Source: Bacteroidetes bacterium MED-G21 (GTDB taxonomy: Bacteria; Bacteroidota; Bacteroidia; Flavobacteriales; UBA7430). Taken from it: 40,374 bases of DNA. Under the pieces are notes generated by a model that was not told where the DNA came from, made no database searches, and worked only from the letters and a program-made list of their open reading frames with translations. Both the position numbers and the translations under genes were made by a program. Every line of letters begins with the position of its first letter. Within the stretch, counting starts at the first letter, position 1. Shown here piece after piece: positions 24,706 through 33,695 of the stretch. The stretch is from contig NTKG01000006.1 in NCBI GenBank assembly GCA_002457305.1, forward strand, positions 1 through 40,374. The letters run 5' to 3'.

Positions 24706-26055
24706 ATGAAAATTTTCAAACTAACTTCATTGTTAATTGCTTTTACAACAATTACTTTTATTAGTTCTTGTGATAAAGATGATGATGTAATGGGTTGTAC
24801 TGATCTTGCAGCAACAAATTATAATGCTTCAGCGACTGAAGATGATGGTTCTTGTACGTATGATGCAAGCGCTGCACCAAAAACTTATAACTTCTCTAAT
24901 GCAAGTTATGGTGGTCAGACAGATCGAATTTATATGTTAAAAGAATTAGAGACTTACTTGAAAACAGTAAGCGACGGTGCTGTAATCGATGCAGCAATAG
25001 CAAAATCTATGTATGCTAATGAAGGATACAATTGGACTTCTGATTATTTTGCCACTAATGGTCAGCCAAAAAAGCAACTTAAAAGTAAAACTGCTACTGA
25101 TGATCAAGCTAATATTGAAGCTCTGATTGATGAATTAGCTGCTCTTTCTGCTGCTGCTGTCTCTGATGATGATTTGTATATTGAGTCAGTTTTGGGTAAT
25201 TTTGGAGTAACAAGTTGTTCAGGTGTTATAGGTTACCTTGATACGGAGTATGGTTACTCTCAAGAAGAGTCTTGTTCATGGGATGGCGGAGGTTCACCAA
25301 TGTTTAATTTTGGTGGAATGAGTATTGGTGATTATTGTCCTGCTTCTTGCGATCCTGATGCAGTTACTTTAACTGGTAGTTATATGTTTGATGAAAATGG
25401 ATTTGAGCCAGTACAGTTAATTGTTAAAGGAATCATGGGTTCATGTTTTTACTACCAAGGAACATCTGTTTATTTAAGTCCAGCTAAAATGGATGTTGAA
25501 AATGACTTAGATGCTTTAACAGTTGATACAGATTACACAACCATGCAACATCACTTTGATGAGTCCTTTGATTACTTAGGTGCACCAATCGATATGTCAA
25601 TAGCTAATCCTGACGATGGTAATTATTGGGGTAAATATGCTAAGAAAACTACAGGTGGAGGTTTATCTACAATTGATAATTTAATGCAAGATGGTTTCAT
25701 TGCAGGTCGTCATGCCATAAATAATATGGATTATGATGCTCGTGATCAGGCTATTACTACTATTCAGAATGAATGGGAAATGATTCCTGTAGCTTCAGCA
25801 TTATATTATTTAAATTCTTCAGCTGATGCTATTGCAGATGCTGCTGTTAGAAATCATGCTTTGTCTGAAGCGATTGCATTTATGTCGGCACTTAAATGGA
25901 ATTCTAGATCAAGTGTGATTACTGATCCTTCACAAGTTGATGATATGATCGCTATGTTAGGAGATGATTTAAATCTCATTACTGCTACCGACATTGCAAA
26001 TACAAGAGATGCGCTTGCTGCCGCATATGGCATTACAAATGCTTCAGATTTTTAA
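24706..26055 (+). CDS. DUF4856 lipoprotein with an N-terminal GCTD unit
   Basis: The protein has 449 residues. Residues 1-21 are a lipoprotein signal with Cys at 22 (ISSC). The following DKDDD fits the acidic surface-export signal reported for Bacteroidota lipoproteins, so it is probably exposed on the cell surface. One Cys-paired GCTD unit (about 31-50) acts as a stalk. The rest matches DUF4856, starting with YNFSNASYGGQTDRIYMLKE and continuing with helical segments (YANEGYNWTSDYFA; GSCFYYQ; HHFDESFDYLGAP; RDQAITTIQNEWEMIPVAS; LSEAIAFMSALKWN). DUF4856 genes stand next to imelysin genes in other Bacteroidota, which suggests a role in iron capture. It opens the iron operon. Confidence 0.9.
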   Translation: MKIFKLTSLLIAFTTITFISSCDKDDDVMGCTDLAATNYNASATEDDGSCTYDASAAPKTYNFSNASYGGQTDRIYMLKELETYLKTVSDGAVIDAAIAKSMYANEGYNWTSDYFATNGQPKKQLKSKTATDDQANIEALIDELAALSAAAVSDDDLYIESVLGNFGVTSCSGVIGYLDTEYGYSQEESCSWDGGGSPMFNFGGMSIGDYCPASCDPDAVTLTGSYMFDENGFEPVQLIVKGIMGSCFYYQGTSVYLSPAKMDVENDLDALTVDTDYTTMQHHFDESFDYLGAPIDMSIANPDDGNYWGKYAKKTTGGGLSTIDNLMQDGFIAGRHAINNMDYDARDQAITTIQNEWEMIPVASALYYLNSSADAIADAAVRNHALSEAIAFMSALKWNSRSSVITDPSQVDDMIAMLGDDLNLITATDIANTRDALAAAYGITNASDF

Positions 26056-26074
26056 TAATAACTTAAATTACACT

Positions 26075-26104
26075 AAGCCACCTGTGAGAGCAGGTGGCTT
26101 TTTT
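26075..26104 (+). terminator. Hairpin and T run between DUF4856 and imelysin genes
   Basis: AAGCCACCTG (26075-26084), loop TGAGAG, CAGGTGGCTT (26091-26100), then a run of six T ending at 26104. It is a textbook intrinsic terminator placed inside an operon, only four bases before the next start codon at 26109. It would lower expression of the downstream genes relative to DUF4856. Confidence 0.85.
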
Positions 26105-26108
26105 AGAT

Positions 26109-27206
26109 ATGAAAACACTTAAATCATTCACAATTTTTCTTTTAGCTGTTACTTCATTCGTATCCTGTGGTCCAGATGCCATTGAAGAAGTTGAATTTTC
26201 AGATTTGTTTCAGAATGTCGCTGATAATATTATTGTACCTCGCTACAGTAATTTTGATAATGCTCTTTCTGATTTGAATTTAGAGTTAAACAATTTTAAT
26301 AATTCAGAATTATCAAGTCTTGAATCGCTTCAGCAAAAGTTTATTGATACTTATCTTTCTTGGCAGACAGTTTCAGCATTTGAATTTGGCCCTGCAGGTG
26401 AGATAAGCGTTTTGTTAAGATCAAATATTAATAACTTTCCTACCGATGAATCTAGAATAGAGTCTAATATTCAAAATAACGATTACAATTTAGATGTAGC
26501 TTCTAATTACAGTGCTAAAGGACTTCCAGCATTAGACTATATACTTTTTCATGCTTCTCAGGATGAACTTCTAATGGAGCTAGCAGATGAATCTAGAGTA
26601 AATTATATGAAAGACTGTGTTTCTAATATGAAATCTAGAGTAGACTATGTCGTAAATGCTTGGGATGCATATAGAAATGTTTTTGTGGGCTCAGAGGGTA
26701 ATGATCAAAACAGTTCACTGAGCTTGTTTTTTAATTATTTCCTTTATGACTATGAGCAAATTAAGCGAAATAAATTTGCCTTGCCAGCAGGTTTTGCAAC
26801 AGAATATGGTATTCCTATATCTATGGATACGTCCAAAGTAGAAGGGCTTTATAGTGCTACATCTTTGGAATTAATCTCTGCTAATTTAAGAGCATTAGAA
26901 GACCTTTATTTGGGAGTAGGAGAAAATGGTGTTGATGGTATTGGAATTTATGAGATGTTAAAAGAATATAATGCTGTTTCTACAGTTGTGGAAGGGGATT
27001 TATCTGAAGCTATAGCAAATCAGTTTGTTATTTGTAAAGAACTGGTAAATGAATTTTCTAATGATTTACCTTATGAAATTATAAACAATATTTCTCAGGT
27101 TCAAGAAACATCAAATGAACTTCAAAAAATGGTGCCTATGATTAAAAATGACATGCGATCTTATTTTTCTGTCACTGTTACATTAGGCGATTCGGATGGT
27201 GATTAA
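26109..27206 (+). CDS. Imelysin-family lipoprotein
   Basis: I start at the ATG at 26109 (365 residues, MKTLKSFTIF); an earlier in-frame GTG at 26094 lies inside the terminator hairpin. Residues 1-19 are a lipoprotein signal with lipidated Cys near 20 (SFVSC). The remainder is helical, with the imelysin pattern of two related bundles: SLQQKFIDTYLSWQTVSAFEFGPAGEI and, in the second half, SANLRALEDLYLGVG and a C-terminal EISQVQETSNELQ region. Imelysins (IrpA, M75 family) help iron uptake by an unknown mechanism. The usual GxHxxE motif is changed to GLPALDY here. The last 11 bases overlap the carboxylase-like gene. Confidence 0.92.
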   Translation: MKTLKSFTIFLLAVTSFVSCGPDAIEEVEFSDLFQNVADNIIVPRYSNFDNALSDLNLELNNFNNSELSSLESLQQKFIDTYLSWQTVSAFEFGPAGEISVLLRSNINNFPTDESRIESNIQNNDYNLDVASNYSAKGLPALDYILFHASQDELLMELADESRVNYMKDCVSNMKSRVDYVVNAWDAYRNVFVGSEGNDQNSSLSLFFNYFLYDYEQIKRNKFALPAGFATEYGIPISMDTSKVEGLYSATSLELISANLRALEDLYLGVGENGVDGIGIYEMLKEYNAVSTVVEGDLSEAIANQFVICKELVNEFSNDLPYEIINNISQVQETSNELQKMVPMIKNDMRSYFSVTVTLGDSDGD

Positions 27207-28563
27207 TTCAAATTTTAATATTTCAAAAATAAGTCAATGGAGTTATGCTGAAACAAGTATAGCTCCATTGGTTGTTTTTCGTATTATTTTTGGGTTGATG
27301 ATGTTTGTTGGAATTCTTCGTTTTTGGCTTAAAGGCTGGATTCATGATTTCTTTATTCAACCGGATCATTTTTTTCATTACTTCGGGTTTGAATGGGTCA
27401 AACCTATGGGAGAGTTTGGAATGTACACCATATTTGGTCTTTTATTAATCTCTTCATTATCCATAGCTTTAGGGCTTTTTTATAGAGCATCGAGTATTCT
27501 GTTTTTTGTTCTTTTCACCTACGTTGAGCTTATTGATGTTACTAATTATCTAAATCATTATTATTTTATTAGTCTGGTTTCTTTTTTAATGTGTTTTCTG
27601 CCGGCCAATCGTTCTTTCTCTCTAGATATATGGAACAATCATGAAAAGATTCTTAAAAGTATTCCGAATTGGACCATAGGGATTCTTAAATTTCAATTGG
27701 GTTTGGTTTATTTTTTTTCAGGTATTGCCAAGTTAAATTATGACTGGTTGTTTGATGCTATGCCTATGAGTATATGGTTGCAAGCAAAAATGCATTGGCC
27801 AATATTAGGAAGCCTTTTTACCGAAAAATGGATGGCTTACAGCTGTAGTTGGGCAGCTTGTATTTTTGATCTTACAGTCGCCTTTTTTCTTCTTTCTAAG
27901 CGGTATAGACCAATAGCTTATTTTGTTTTGGTGATTTTTCATGTCATTACTGGTTTGATGTTTCCAATTGGGATGTTCCCTTGGATCATGATCTTGGCAA
28001 CATTGATCTTTTTCTCACCAGATTTTCATGAGAAAATTATTGCTTTTATACGTTTGATATTTAATTTGAAACAAGCAACTTCATCAGGCCACAATTCATT
28101 AGCTTTGGCTGGTTTTAAAAAGAAGTTTTTAACAGGCTTTTTATTGACTTATGTGTTCTTTCAAATGCTGTTTCCTTTTCGCTATTTGCTTTATCCTGGA
28201 GATTTGTTTTGGACTGAGCAAGGCTATCGGTTCAGTTGGCGTGTGATGCTGATAGAGAAAGCAGGTACTGCATTTTTTTATGTTACCGATCCTGAGACGG
28301 GAAATAGAGGTGAGGTAAATAATTGTGATTTTTTAACGCCCAATCAAGAAAAAATGATGGCCACACAGCCGGATTTGATTTTGCAGTATGCACACATCAT
28401 AAAAGAAGAGGTTGAATCTAGGGACTTAAAGAATCCTATTATTAATGCAGAGGTCTATGTGACTTTAAATGGTTCTCGAAGTAAACTTTTTATTGATCCA
28501 GAAGTTGATTTAACGACATTACAAGACAATTTTAAACCTAAAGATTGGATCTTAGACAATTAA
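27196..28563 (+). CDS. HTTM / vitamin K-dependent gamma-glutamyl carboxylase homologue
   Basis: The protein has 455 residues with several membrane helices in the first 340 residues and a soluble C-terminal part. Similarity to human GGCX is visible from memory: GLFYRASSILFF against GLCYRISCVLF; LNHYYFISLVSF against NNHSYLYGLLAF; and VYFFSGIAKLNYDWL against VYFIAGVKKLDADWV. The residues essential in GGCX, His160 and Lys218, line up with His121 and Lys179 here, both 58 residues apart. This family uses reduced vitamin K to carboxylate glutamates on exported proteins. The gene overlaps imelysin by 11 bases and is followed by the TonB receptor gene after 1 base. Menaquinone, normally present in this phylum, could serve as cofactor. 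Activity and substrate are unproven. Confidence 0.9.
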   Translation: MVINSNFNISKISQWSYAETSIAPLVVFRIIFGLMMFVGILRFWLKGWIHDFFIQPDHFFHYFGFEWVKPMGEFGMYTIFGLLLISSLSIALGLFYRASSILFFVLFTYVELIDVTNYLNHYYFISLVSFLMCFLPANRSFSLDIWNNHEKILKSIPNWTIGILKFQLGLVYFFSGIAKLNYDWLFDAMPMSIWLQAKMHWPILGSLFTEKWMAYSCSWAACIFDLTVAFFLLSKRYRPIAYFVLVIFHVITGLMFPIGMFPWIMILATLIFFSPDFHEKIIAFIRLIFNLKQATSSGHNSLALAGFKKKFLTGFLLTYVFFQMLFPFRYLLYPGDLFWTEQGYRFSWRVMLIEKAGTAFFYVTDPETGNRGEVNNCDFLTPNQEKMMATQPDLILQYAHIIKEEVESRDLKNPIINAEVYVTLNGSRSKLFIDPEVDLTTLQDNFKPKDWILDN

Positions 28564-28564
28564 T

Positions 28565-30985
28565 ATGCTCGGATTGAGATCTTTATATATCATCTTATTT
28601 TGTTGCGTTTTTACAGCGCAAGCACAGCATGTATTTAAAGGAGCTGTAGTGGATGCACTAAGCTCAGTTTCCATTCCAAATGCACATGTTAAATTGAATG
28701 ATAGTTATGGTGTTGTGAGTGATGAGAATGGCCGATTTGAACTTTCTGGACTTTCCTCGGGAACTTATCTTTTAGAAGTTTCATGTGTCGGATTTAAAGG
28801 GTTTAAAAAGCAAATTAATTTAACTAAAAAAGTGCTCTATTTTGATGTCGTTTTACAGCCTAATGTATTGGAGCTTTCTCAAGTAGATGTTCTGGGGCAA
28901 AATGAAAGATTGACAAACATCACCCGTCTGCGTTCTATTGAGGGAACGGCGATCTATGCGTCGAAGAAAAATGAAGTCATATTAATGGAGTCCACGTTAG
29001 CAAACAAAGCTACCAATAATTCTCGACAGGTCTATGCTAAAGTTCCTGGATTAAATATCTGGGAGAGTGACGGTTTGGGTCTTCAGCTGGAAATTGGGGC
29101 GCGAGGCTTGAGTCCACATCGCACTTCTAATTTTAACACGCGGCAAAACGGTTATGACATTAGTGCCGATGCCTTGGGTTACCCTGAATCTTACTACACG
29201 CCTCCATCAGAGGCAATTCAAAAGATTGAAATTGTTCGAGGAGCTGCTTCCTTGCAGTACGGAACACAGTTTGGAGGTTTGTTGAATTTTAGACTAAAAA
29301 AAGGTGTAAATAAACCGTTAGAAATTATCGCTAGACAGACTTTAGGTTCCTTCAAATTACAAAATACCTTTGTGAGTTTAGGCGGATCAAAAGGGAAATG
29401 GAATTATTACAGTTTTTATCAAAAAAAATCCAGAAATGGTTGGCGTCCGAATTCAAATTCGGAGGCTCAAACGGCATTTTCATCTGTTCAATATCAGGCT
29501 AATGACCACTTAGGTTTTGGCTTAGAATTTACGCATATGGATTATCTAGCGCAGCAACCTGGAGGGCTTGATGATGCTACTTTTTTATCGAAACCAGATA
29601 CCTCATTACGAGCTAGAAATTGGTTTCGAGTTAACTGGAATATAGCTGCGTTTACTGTGGACTATAAATTCAATGAAAGAACTAAATTAAATTCCAGAAC
29701 ATTTGGGCTTTGGTCAAGCCGAGATGCTTTGGGTGTTTTAGATCATATTGATTGGCCGGAAACAGGACAACAACGTGATTTGTTACTTGCTAAATTTAAT
29801 AATTTTGGTAATGAAACAAGGCTTATACGTCGCTATTTAATAGGTGAATCAGAATCCGTTTTTTTGGGAGGCATTCGATGGTATCGAGGGTTCACTGTTA
29901 AAGAACAAGGACTGGCTGACTCTGGTTCAAATGCAAATTTTTCTTTTGAAAATAAACTAGATCATTACGGTTCATATTTTGAGTTTCCGAGCCTAAATAA
30001 GGCTGTTTTTGTAGAAAATTTAGTGCGTGTAAACGATTGTATTTCTATAACGCCAGGCTTCAGGTACGATCGAATTGTAACCGAGTCTGATGGTTTTTTT
30101 CATGCTTTGGTTAACGACAGTTTGTATTACACAAACAACTGCAAAAAGTTAGAGAGAGGTATTTTTCTTGCTGGATTAGGTGCCAGTTATAAATGCTTTG
30201 TAGGAGGTGAAACATATGCCAATTTTTCTCAAAATTACAGAGCCATAAATTTTAACGACATGCAGGTGATTAATTCTAATATTGTGATTGATCCTGATCT
30301 TGAAGACGAGAAAGGTTTTAACATAGACTTGGGTTTAAGAGGAATGGCATGGGGTGTATTAGAATATGATTTAAGTGTCTTTTATTTAAATTATTCCAAT
30401 CGAATAGCGTATTTGTCGAAATATTATACAGAAGACACAGCACCTACACCTGGACTTTTATATACAAGTTACCGATTTAGTACCAATATTGGCGATTCTA
30501 AAACTTTGGGAATTGAATCGTATGTGTCATGGAATGTCTTTAAATCTTTCACTGACATTGAAACACAAGCTTTAAATCTCTTTTTGAATACATCATTTCA
30601 GAAAGGTACTTATGTGCGGTCTGATGAGCCTTCGATTAAAGGAAAAAGATTAGAGTACAATCCAGATATGAATTTAAAATTTGGGCTACAATACCAATAC
30701 AAAAGTTTTGCGAGTTCTTTGCTCTATTCGTATACGAGTAGTCAATTTGCAGATGCACAAAATACCATAAGTCCTACTCAAAATGCCTTGTTTGGTGAAA
30801 TACCTTCTTATTCAGTACTCGATTTGTCTACCAAGTATGAAAAAGAGCGTTTTATAATTGAAGCAGGGGTTAATAATTTACTCGACCGTTCTTATTTTAC
30901 TCGCCGAGCAACAGGGTATCCGGGCCCTGGAATTATACCTTCGGATAAAAGGAATTATTATTTAAGTTTACAATTCAAAATATAA
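28565..30985 (+). CDS. TonB-dependent receptor (iron-type)
   Basis: The protein has 806 residues. Residues 1-21 are a signal peptide (ends near AQAQ). Residues about 23-105 are the carboxypeptidase-regulatory-like domain usual in Bacteroidota (GAVVDALSSVSIPNAHVKL, DENGRFELSGLSSGTYLLEV). The plug domain follows at about 120-245 (RQVYAKVPGLNIWESDGLGL, EKIEIVRGAASLQYGTQFGG-like region). The rest is a 22-strand beta barrel ending in the typical aromatic strand YYLSLQFKI. It moves a ligand across the outer membrane using TonB energy. Its place in a block with imelysin and an iron ABC transporter supports an iron ligand. It begins 1 base after the carboxylase-like gene. Confidence 0.93.
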   Translation: MLGLRSLYIILFCCVFTAQAQHVFKGAVVDALSSVSIPNAHVKLNDSYGVVSDENGRFELSGLSSGTYLLEVSCVGFKGFKKQINLTKKVLYFDVVLQPNVLELSQVDVLGQNERLTNITRLRSIEGTAIYASKKNEVILMESTLANKATNNSRQVYAKVPGLNIWESDGLGLQLEIGARGLSPHRTSNFNTRQNGYDISADALGYPESYYTPPSEAIQKIEIVRGAASLQYGTQFGGLLNFRLKKGVNKPLEIIARQTLGSFKLQNTFVSLGGSKGKWNYYSFYQKKSRNGWRPNSNSEAQTAFSSVQYQANDHLGFGLEFTHMDYLAQQPGGLDDATFLSKPDTSLRARNWFRVNWNIAAFTVDYKFNERTKLNSRTFGLWSSRDALGVLDHIDWPETGQQRDLLLAKFNNFGNETRLIRRYLIGESESVFLGGIRWYRGFTVKEQGLADSGSNANFSFENKLDHYGSYFEFPSLNKAVFVENLVRVNDCISITPGFRYDRIVTESDGFFHALVNDSLYYTNNCKKLERGIFLAGLGASYKCFVGGETYANFSQNYRAINFNDMQVINSNIVIDPDLEDEKGFNIDLGLRGMAWGVLEYDLSVFYLNYSNRIAYLSKYYTEDTAPTPGLLYTSYRFSTNIGDSKTLGIESYVSWNVFKSFTDIETQALNLFLNTSFQKGTYVRSDEPSIKGKRLEYNPDMNLKFGLQYQYKSFASSLLYSYTSSQFADAQNTISPTQNALFGEIPSYSVLDLSTKYEKERFIIEAGVNNLLDRSYFTRRATGYPGPGIIPSDKRNYYLSLQFKI

Positions 30986-31017
30986 CCATTCGTGAAGCTT
31001 GTAAATTTTAAGTAATA

Positions 31018-31025
31018 TAATTTTG
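31018..31025 (+). promoter_or_regulatory. -7 box upstream of fbpA inside an A/T-rich inverted repeat
   Basis: TAATTTTG, a perfect -7 box, with a predicted leader of about 25 bases. It is flanked by TAATAT (31013-31018) and ATATTA (31027-31032), a 6-base inverted repeat that could be an operator. No good -33 element is seen. Confidence 0.45.
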
Positions 31026-31053
31026 AATATTAATTAAAACCTAAAAAAAAGTA

Positions 31054-32082
31054 ATGAAAAAGTTAATTTACATAACAGCTGTCATTCTATTATTTAGCAG
31101 CTGTTCTAATAACACAAAAACATCAAATGAAGTTAATCTTTACAGTCAGCGTCATTATGATGTAGATAAGATGCTTTTTGAGCGATTTGAAGAGCTTACG
31201 GGAGTAAAGGTGAATGTAGTTAAAGCCAATGCTGATGAGCTGCTAGAGCGTTTAAAAAATGAAGGCGAAAATAGCCCTGCGGATTTATTTGTTTCAGTAG
31301 ACGCAGGAAAACTTCATAAAGCAACTGAGCTTGGCCTACTACAAAAAATATCTAATTCATCTATTTTAGACAATATTTCTGATGATTTGGAAGATAAGAA
31401 TGGTTATTGGGTTCCTATGACTTACAGATCGAGAATTTTAGTTTATAGTAAAGAAAGGGTAAAAGCCAATGAATTATCTACTTATAGTGATTTGATTGAT
31501 GAAAAGTGGAAGAATCGAATTTTAGTGCGCTCTTCTTCCAATGCATATAACCAAGCCTTATTGTCTTCTATAGTAGCTAATAAAGGTTCTGAAGCGGCTT
31601 CTGAATGGGCAAGTAAATTGGTTTCTAATTTCGCTAGAGACCCTAAAGGAAGTGATCGAGATCAAGTTAAAGCTATCGCGGCAGGGCAAGGTGATGTAGC
31701 TATTGTGAATTCCTATTATATTGGTCTGTTATTAAGTTCGGATGATGAAGAGCAATTTAAAGCTGGGGAGGCTGTAGGTGTATTTTTCCCAAATCAAGGA
31801 GAGGGTGAAAGTGGGGCTCATATCAATATTTCGGGTATTGGTTTAACACAGCATGCTAAAAATAAAGAAAATGCACTTAAACTTATTGAGTTTTTAACTG
31901 GTGTTGAGGCACAAACAACTTATTCAAACACGAGTTTTGAATATGCGGTTAATCCTAATGCTAAACACTCTGATATTGTTAGTATTTGGGGAGATTTTAG
32001 AAGAGATACATTGGATTTAAATCTTCTAGGTGTTCATCGTGCTAAAGCAATTGAGATTTTTGATAATTCGGGTTGGAAGTAA
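31054..32082 (+). CDS. fbpA: Ferric iron ABC transporter, substrate-binding lipoprotein
   Basis: The protein has 342 residues. Residues 1-17 are a lipoprotein signal with the lipidated Cys near 18 (LFSSC). No acidic surface-export signal follows, so it should be in the periplasm. It belongs to the FbpA/FutA/AfuA class: NLYSQRHYDVDKMLFERFEE opens the first lobe, ADLFVSVDAGKL is the conserved hinge motif, YRSRILVYS and NSYYIGLLL carry tyrosines likely to bind Fe3+, and GAHINISGIGLTQHAKN is the second-lobe motif. It has its own promoter and is followed by the permease gene, which begins 10 bases before its stop. Confidence 0.93.
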   Translation: MKKLIYITAVILLFSSCSNNTKTSNEVNLYSQRHYDVDKMLFERFEELTGVKVNVVKANADELLERLKNEGENSPADLFVSVDAGKLHKATELGLLQKISNSSILDNISDDLEDKNGYWVPMTYRSRILVYSKERVKANELSTYSDLIDEKWKNRILVRSSSNAYNQALLSSIVANKGSEAASEWASKLVSNFARDPKGSDRDQVKAIAAGQGDVAIVNSYYIGLLLSSDDEEQFKAGEAVGVFFPNQGEGESGAHINISGIGLTQHAKNKENALKLIEFLTGVEAQTTYSNTSFEYAVNPNAKHSDIVSIWGDFRRDTLDLNLLGVHRAKAIEIFDNSGWK

Positions 32083-33695
32083 GACGTAAATTTGTTCAAA
32101 TTGAACATAAGAAGTGGGTTTTAGCAAGCTTAATCGTAGGCTTGCTATTACTACTTCCTATGTTTTTTTTATTTACCAAGCTTTTTCAGGTCCCTAGTTT
32201 TGACTTTTTTTATTTGTGGGACACGCTTTTGCTTGATTACAGTTTCAATACTTTTTATCTGATTTTAATTACAAGTGTATTTGCCATTATTTTTGGTGTT
32301 ATGCCCGCTTGGTTTGTAAGTAATTATGATTTTAAATTTCGAAACTTTTTCGATTTAGTGCTGTATTTACCTTTGGCCATTCCAACGTATATCATGTCAT
32401 TTACATACAGTGATTTATTGAGTTATACGGGCCCTTTACAGTTCTTTTTAAGAAAAAACTTACCTGATGTTGCACCTTATTTTAATAACGATTATTTGCA
32501 AATTGAAGTGTTGGGTGTTCTTTTAGGATTAGCTTTGTATCCATATGTTTATACGGCATTAAGAGTTTCATTTAGTTTGATAGGTTCATCTTATATTGAT
32601 GTCGCTAAAAATTTAGGTCTTTCTGATGTGAAAATGTTTTTTAAAGTTGTTTTACCACTTTCTAAACCCGCTTTATTTTCAGGTCTTTTTTTAGTAGTTA
32701 TGGAAGTTTTAAATGAATACGGTGCTGTAAAGTATTTTGGAGTGAATACTTATACTGCTGGTATATTTAGAGCTTGGTTTTCTATGGGTAGTGAAAATAC
32801 AGCCATTCAGCTTGCATGCCTGTTGATTTTATTGGTTGGATTTATTTTAATTCTTGAGCGAATGACTCAAAAGCAGTCTAAATTTTATTACCAAACCAAC
32901 ACCAAACAAAAGCCTTTAACAATACCTAAATTATCAACTCGATTTGCCATTTACATGAGTTGTTCTGTGCCTTTCTTTCTTGGGTTTCTAATTCCTTTAA
33001 TTTACATATTAAACAACAGTATACAGCAGTTTATGATGGTCGATTTCAGTCGTTTATTTACTCTCAGTTTTAATTCAATTAAAGTCTCGTTTATCGCTTC
33101 AGTATTCATCATATTAATAGCTTTATTCTTTTTGTATGTTGAGAAAATTTCGAAACTTAAGCTCAATACCACAATAACTAATATAACTTCCTTGGGTTAT
33201 GTGATACCTGGAGCAGTGATTGGTTTGGCTGTTATTCTTCTTTTTACACAATTCCCATTATTTAATAATCATTTGCTCGTTGGATCATTTTTCGTTCTAA
33301 TATATGCATATGTTTTTCGCTTTTTAGCTGTGGGTAAGTCGCCTATAAAATCTAGTTTAGATAAGCAGCCGAAAGCCTTTGAAGATACCTCAAAGGTGTT
33401 GGGTGTAAGTTCTTTTAAGGCTCTAAGAACCATTCATTTGCCATTAAATAAAATGGCCTTAGTTATCGCTTTTATTGTTACTTTTATTGATCTTTTAAAA
33501 GAGCTTCCTATTACTTTAATTTTAAGACCTTTTAATTTCGATACCTTAGCAACACAGACCTATGAATTTGCTGTAGAAGAAATGCTTAAAGCATCCAGCA
33601 TCTATTCTTTAATGATTATTGTTATCGGAAGTGTTTTGTTAATTTTACTTAAGTATATTACAAACAAACAAATACATGCATTTAGAAGTTTCTAA
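32073..33695 (+). CDS. fbpB: Ferric iron ABC transporter permease (fused double permease)
   Basis: The protein has 540 residues and starts at TTG (32073), since the first ATG would delete a membrane helix. It has two homologous permease halves with about twelve membrane helices, as in FbpB-type transporters. Each half has an EAA-like cytoplasmic loop: VAKNLGLSDVKMFFKVVLPL (about 174-193) and TSKVLGVSSFKALRTIHLPL (about 441-460), which contact the ATPase. It forms the inner-membrane channel for Fe3+. It overlaps fbpA by 10 bases and fbpC by 20 bases, so the three genes are translationally coupled. Confidence 0.93.
   Translation: MEVRRKFVQIEHKKWVLASLIVGLLLLLPMFFLFTKLFQVPSFDFFYLWDTLLLDYSFNTFYLILITSVFAIIFGVMPAWFVSNYDFKFRNFFDLVLYLPLAIPTYIMSFTYSDLLSYTGPLQFFLRKNLPDVAPYFNNDYLQIEVLGVLLGLALYPYVYTALRVSFSLIGSSYIDVAKNLGLSDVKMFFKVVLPLSKPALFSGLFLVVMEVLNEYGAVKYFGVNTYTAGIFRAWFSMGSENTAIQLACLLILLVGFILILERMTQKQSKFYYQTNTKQKPLTIPKLSTRFAIYMSCSVPFFLGFLIPLIYILNNSIQQFMMVDFSRLFTLSFNSIKVSFIASVFIILIALFFLYVEKISKLKLNTTITNITSLGYVIPGAVIGLAVILLFTQFPLFNNHLLVGSFFVLIYAYVFRFLAVGKSPIKSSLDKQPKAFEDTSKVLGVSSFKALRTIHLPLNKMALVIAFIVTFIDLLKELPITLILRPFNFDTLATQTYEFAVEEMLKASSIYSLMIIVIGSVLLILLKYITNKQIHAFRSF

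Noticed and set aside
26094-26108. GTG start for the imelysin gene, adding MAFLD to the N-terminus
   Set aside because: The codon lies in the right arm of a terminator hairpin and would put acidic residues in front of a normal lipoprotein signal; the ATG at 26109 is better.
32073-32075. Frameshift or pseudogene suspicion for the permease gene because it lacks an ATG
   Set aside because: The TTG start keeps the whole first membrane helix, and the remaining 540 codons are intact with both EAA loops.
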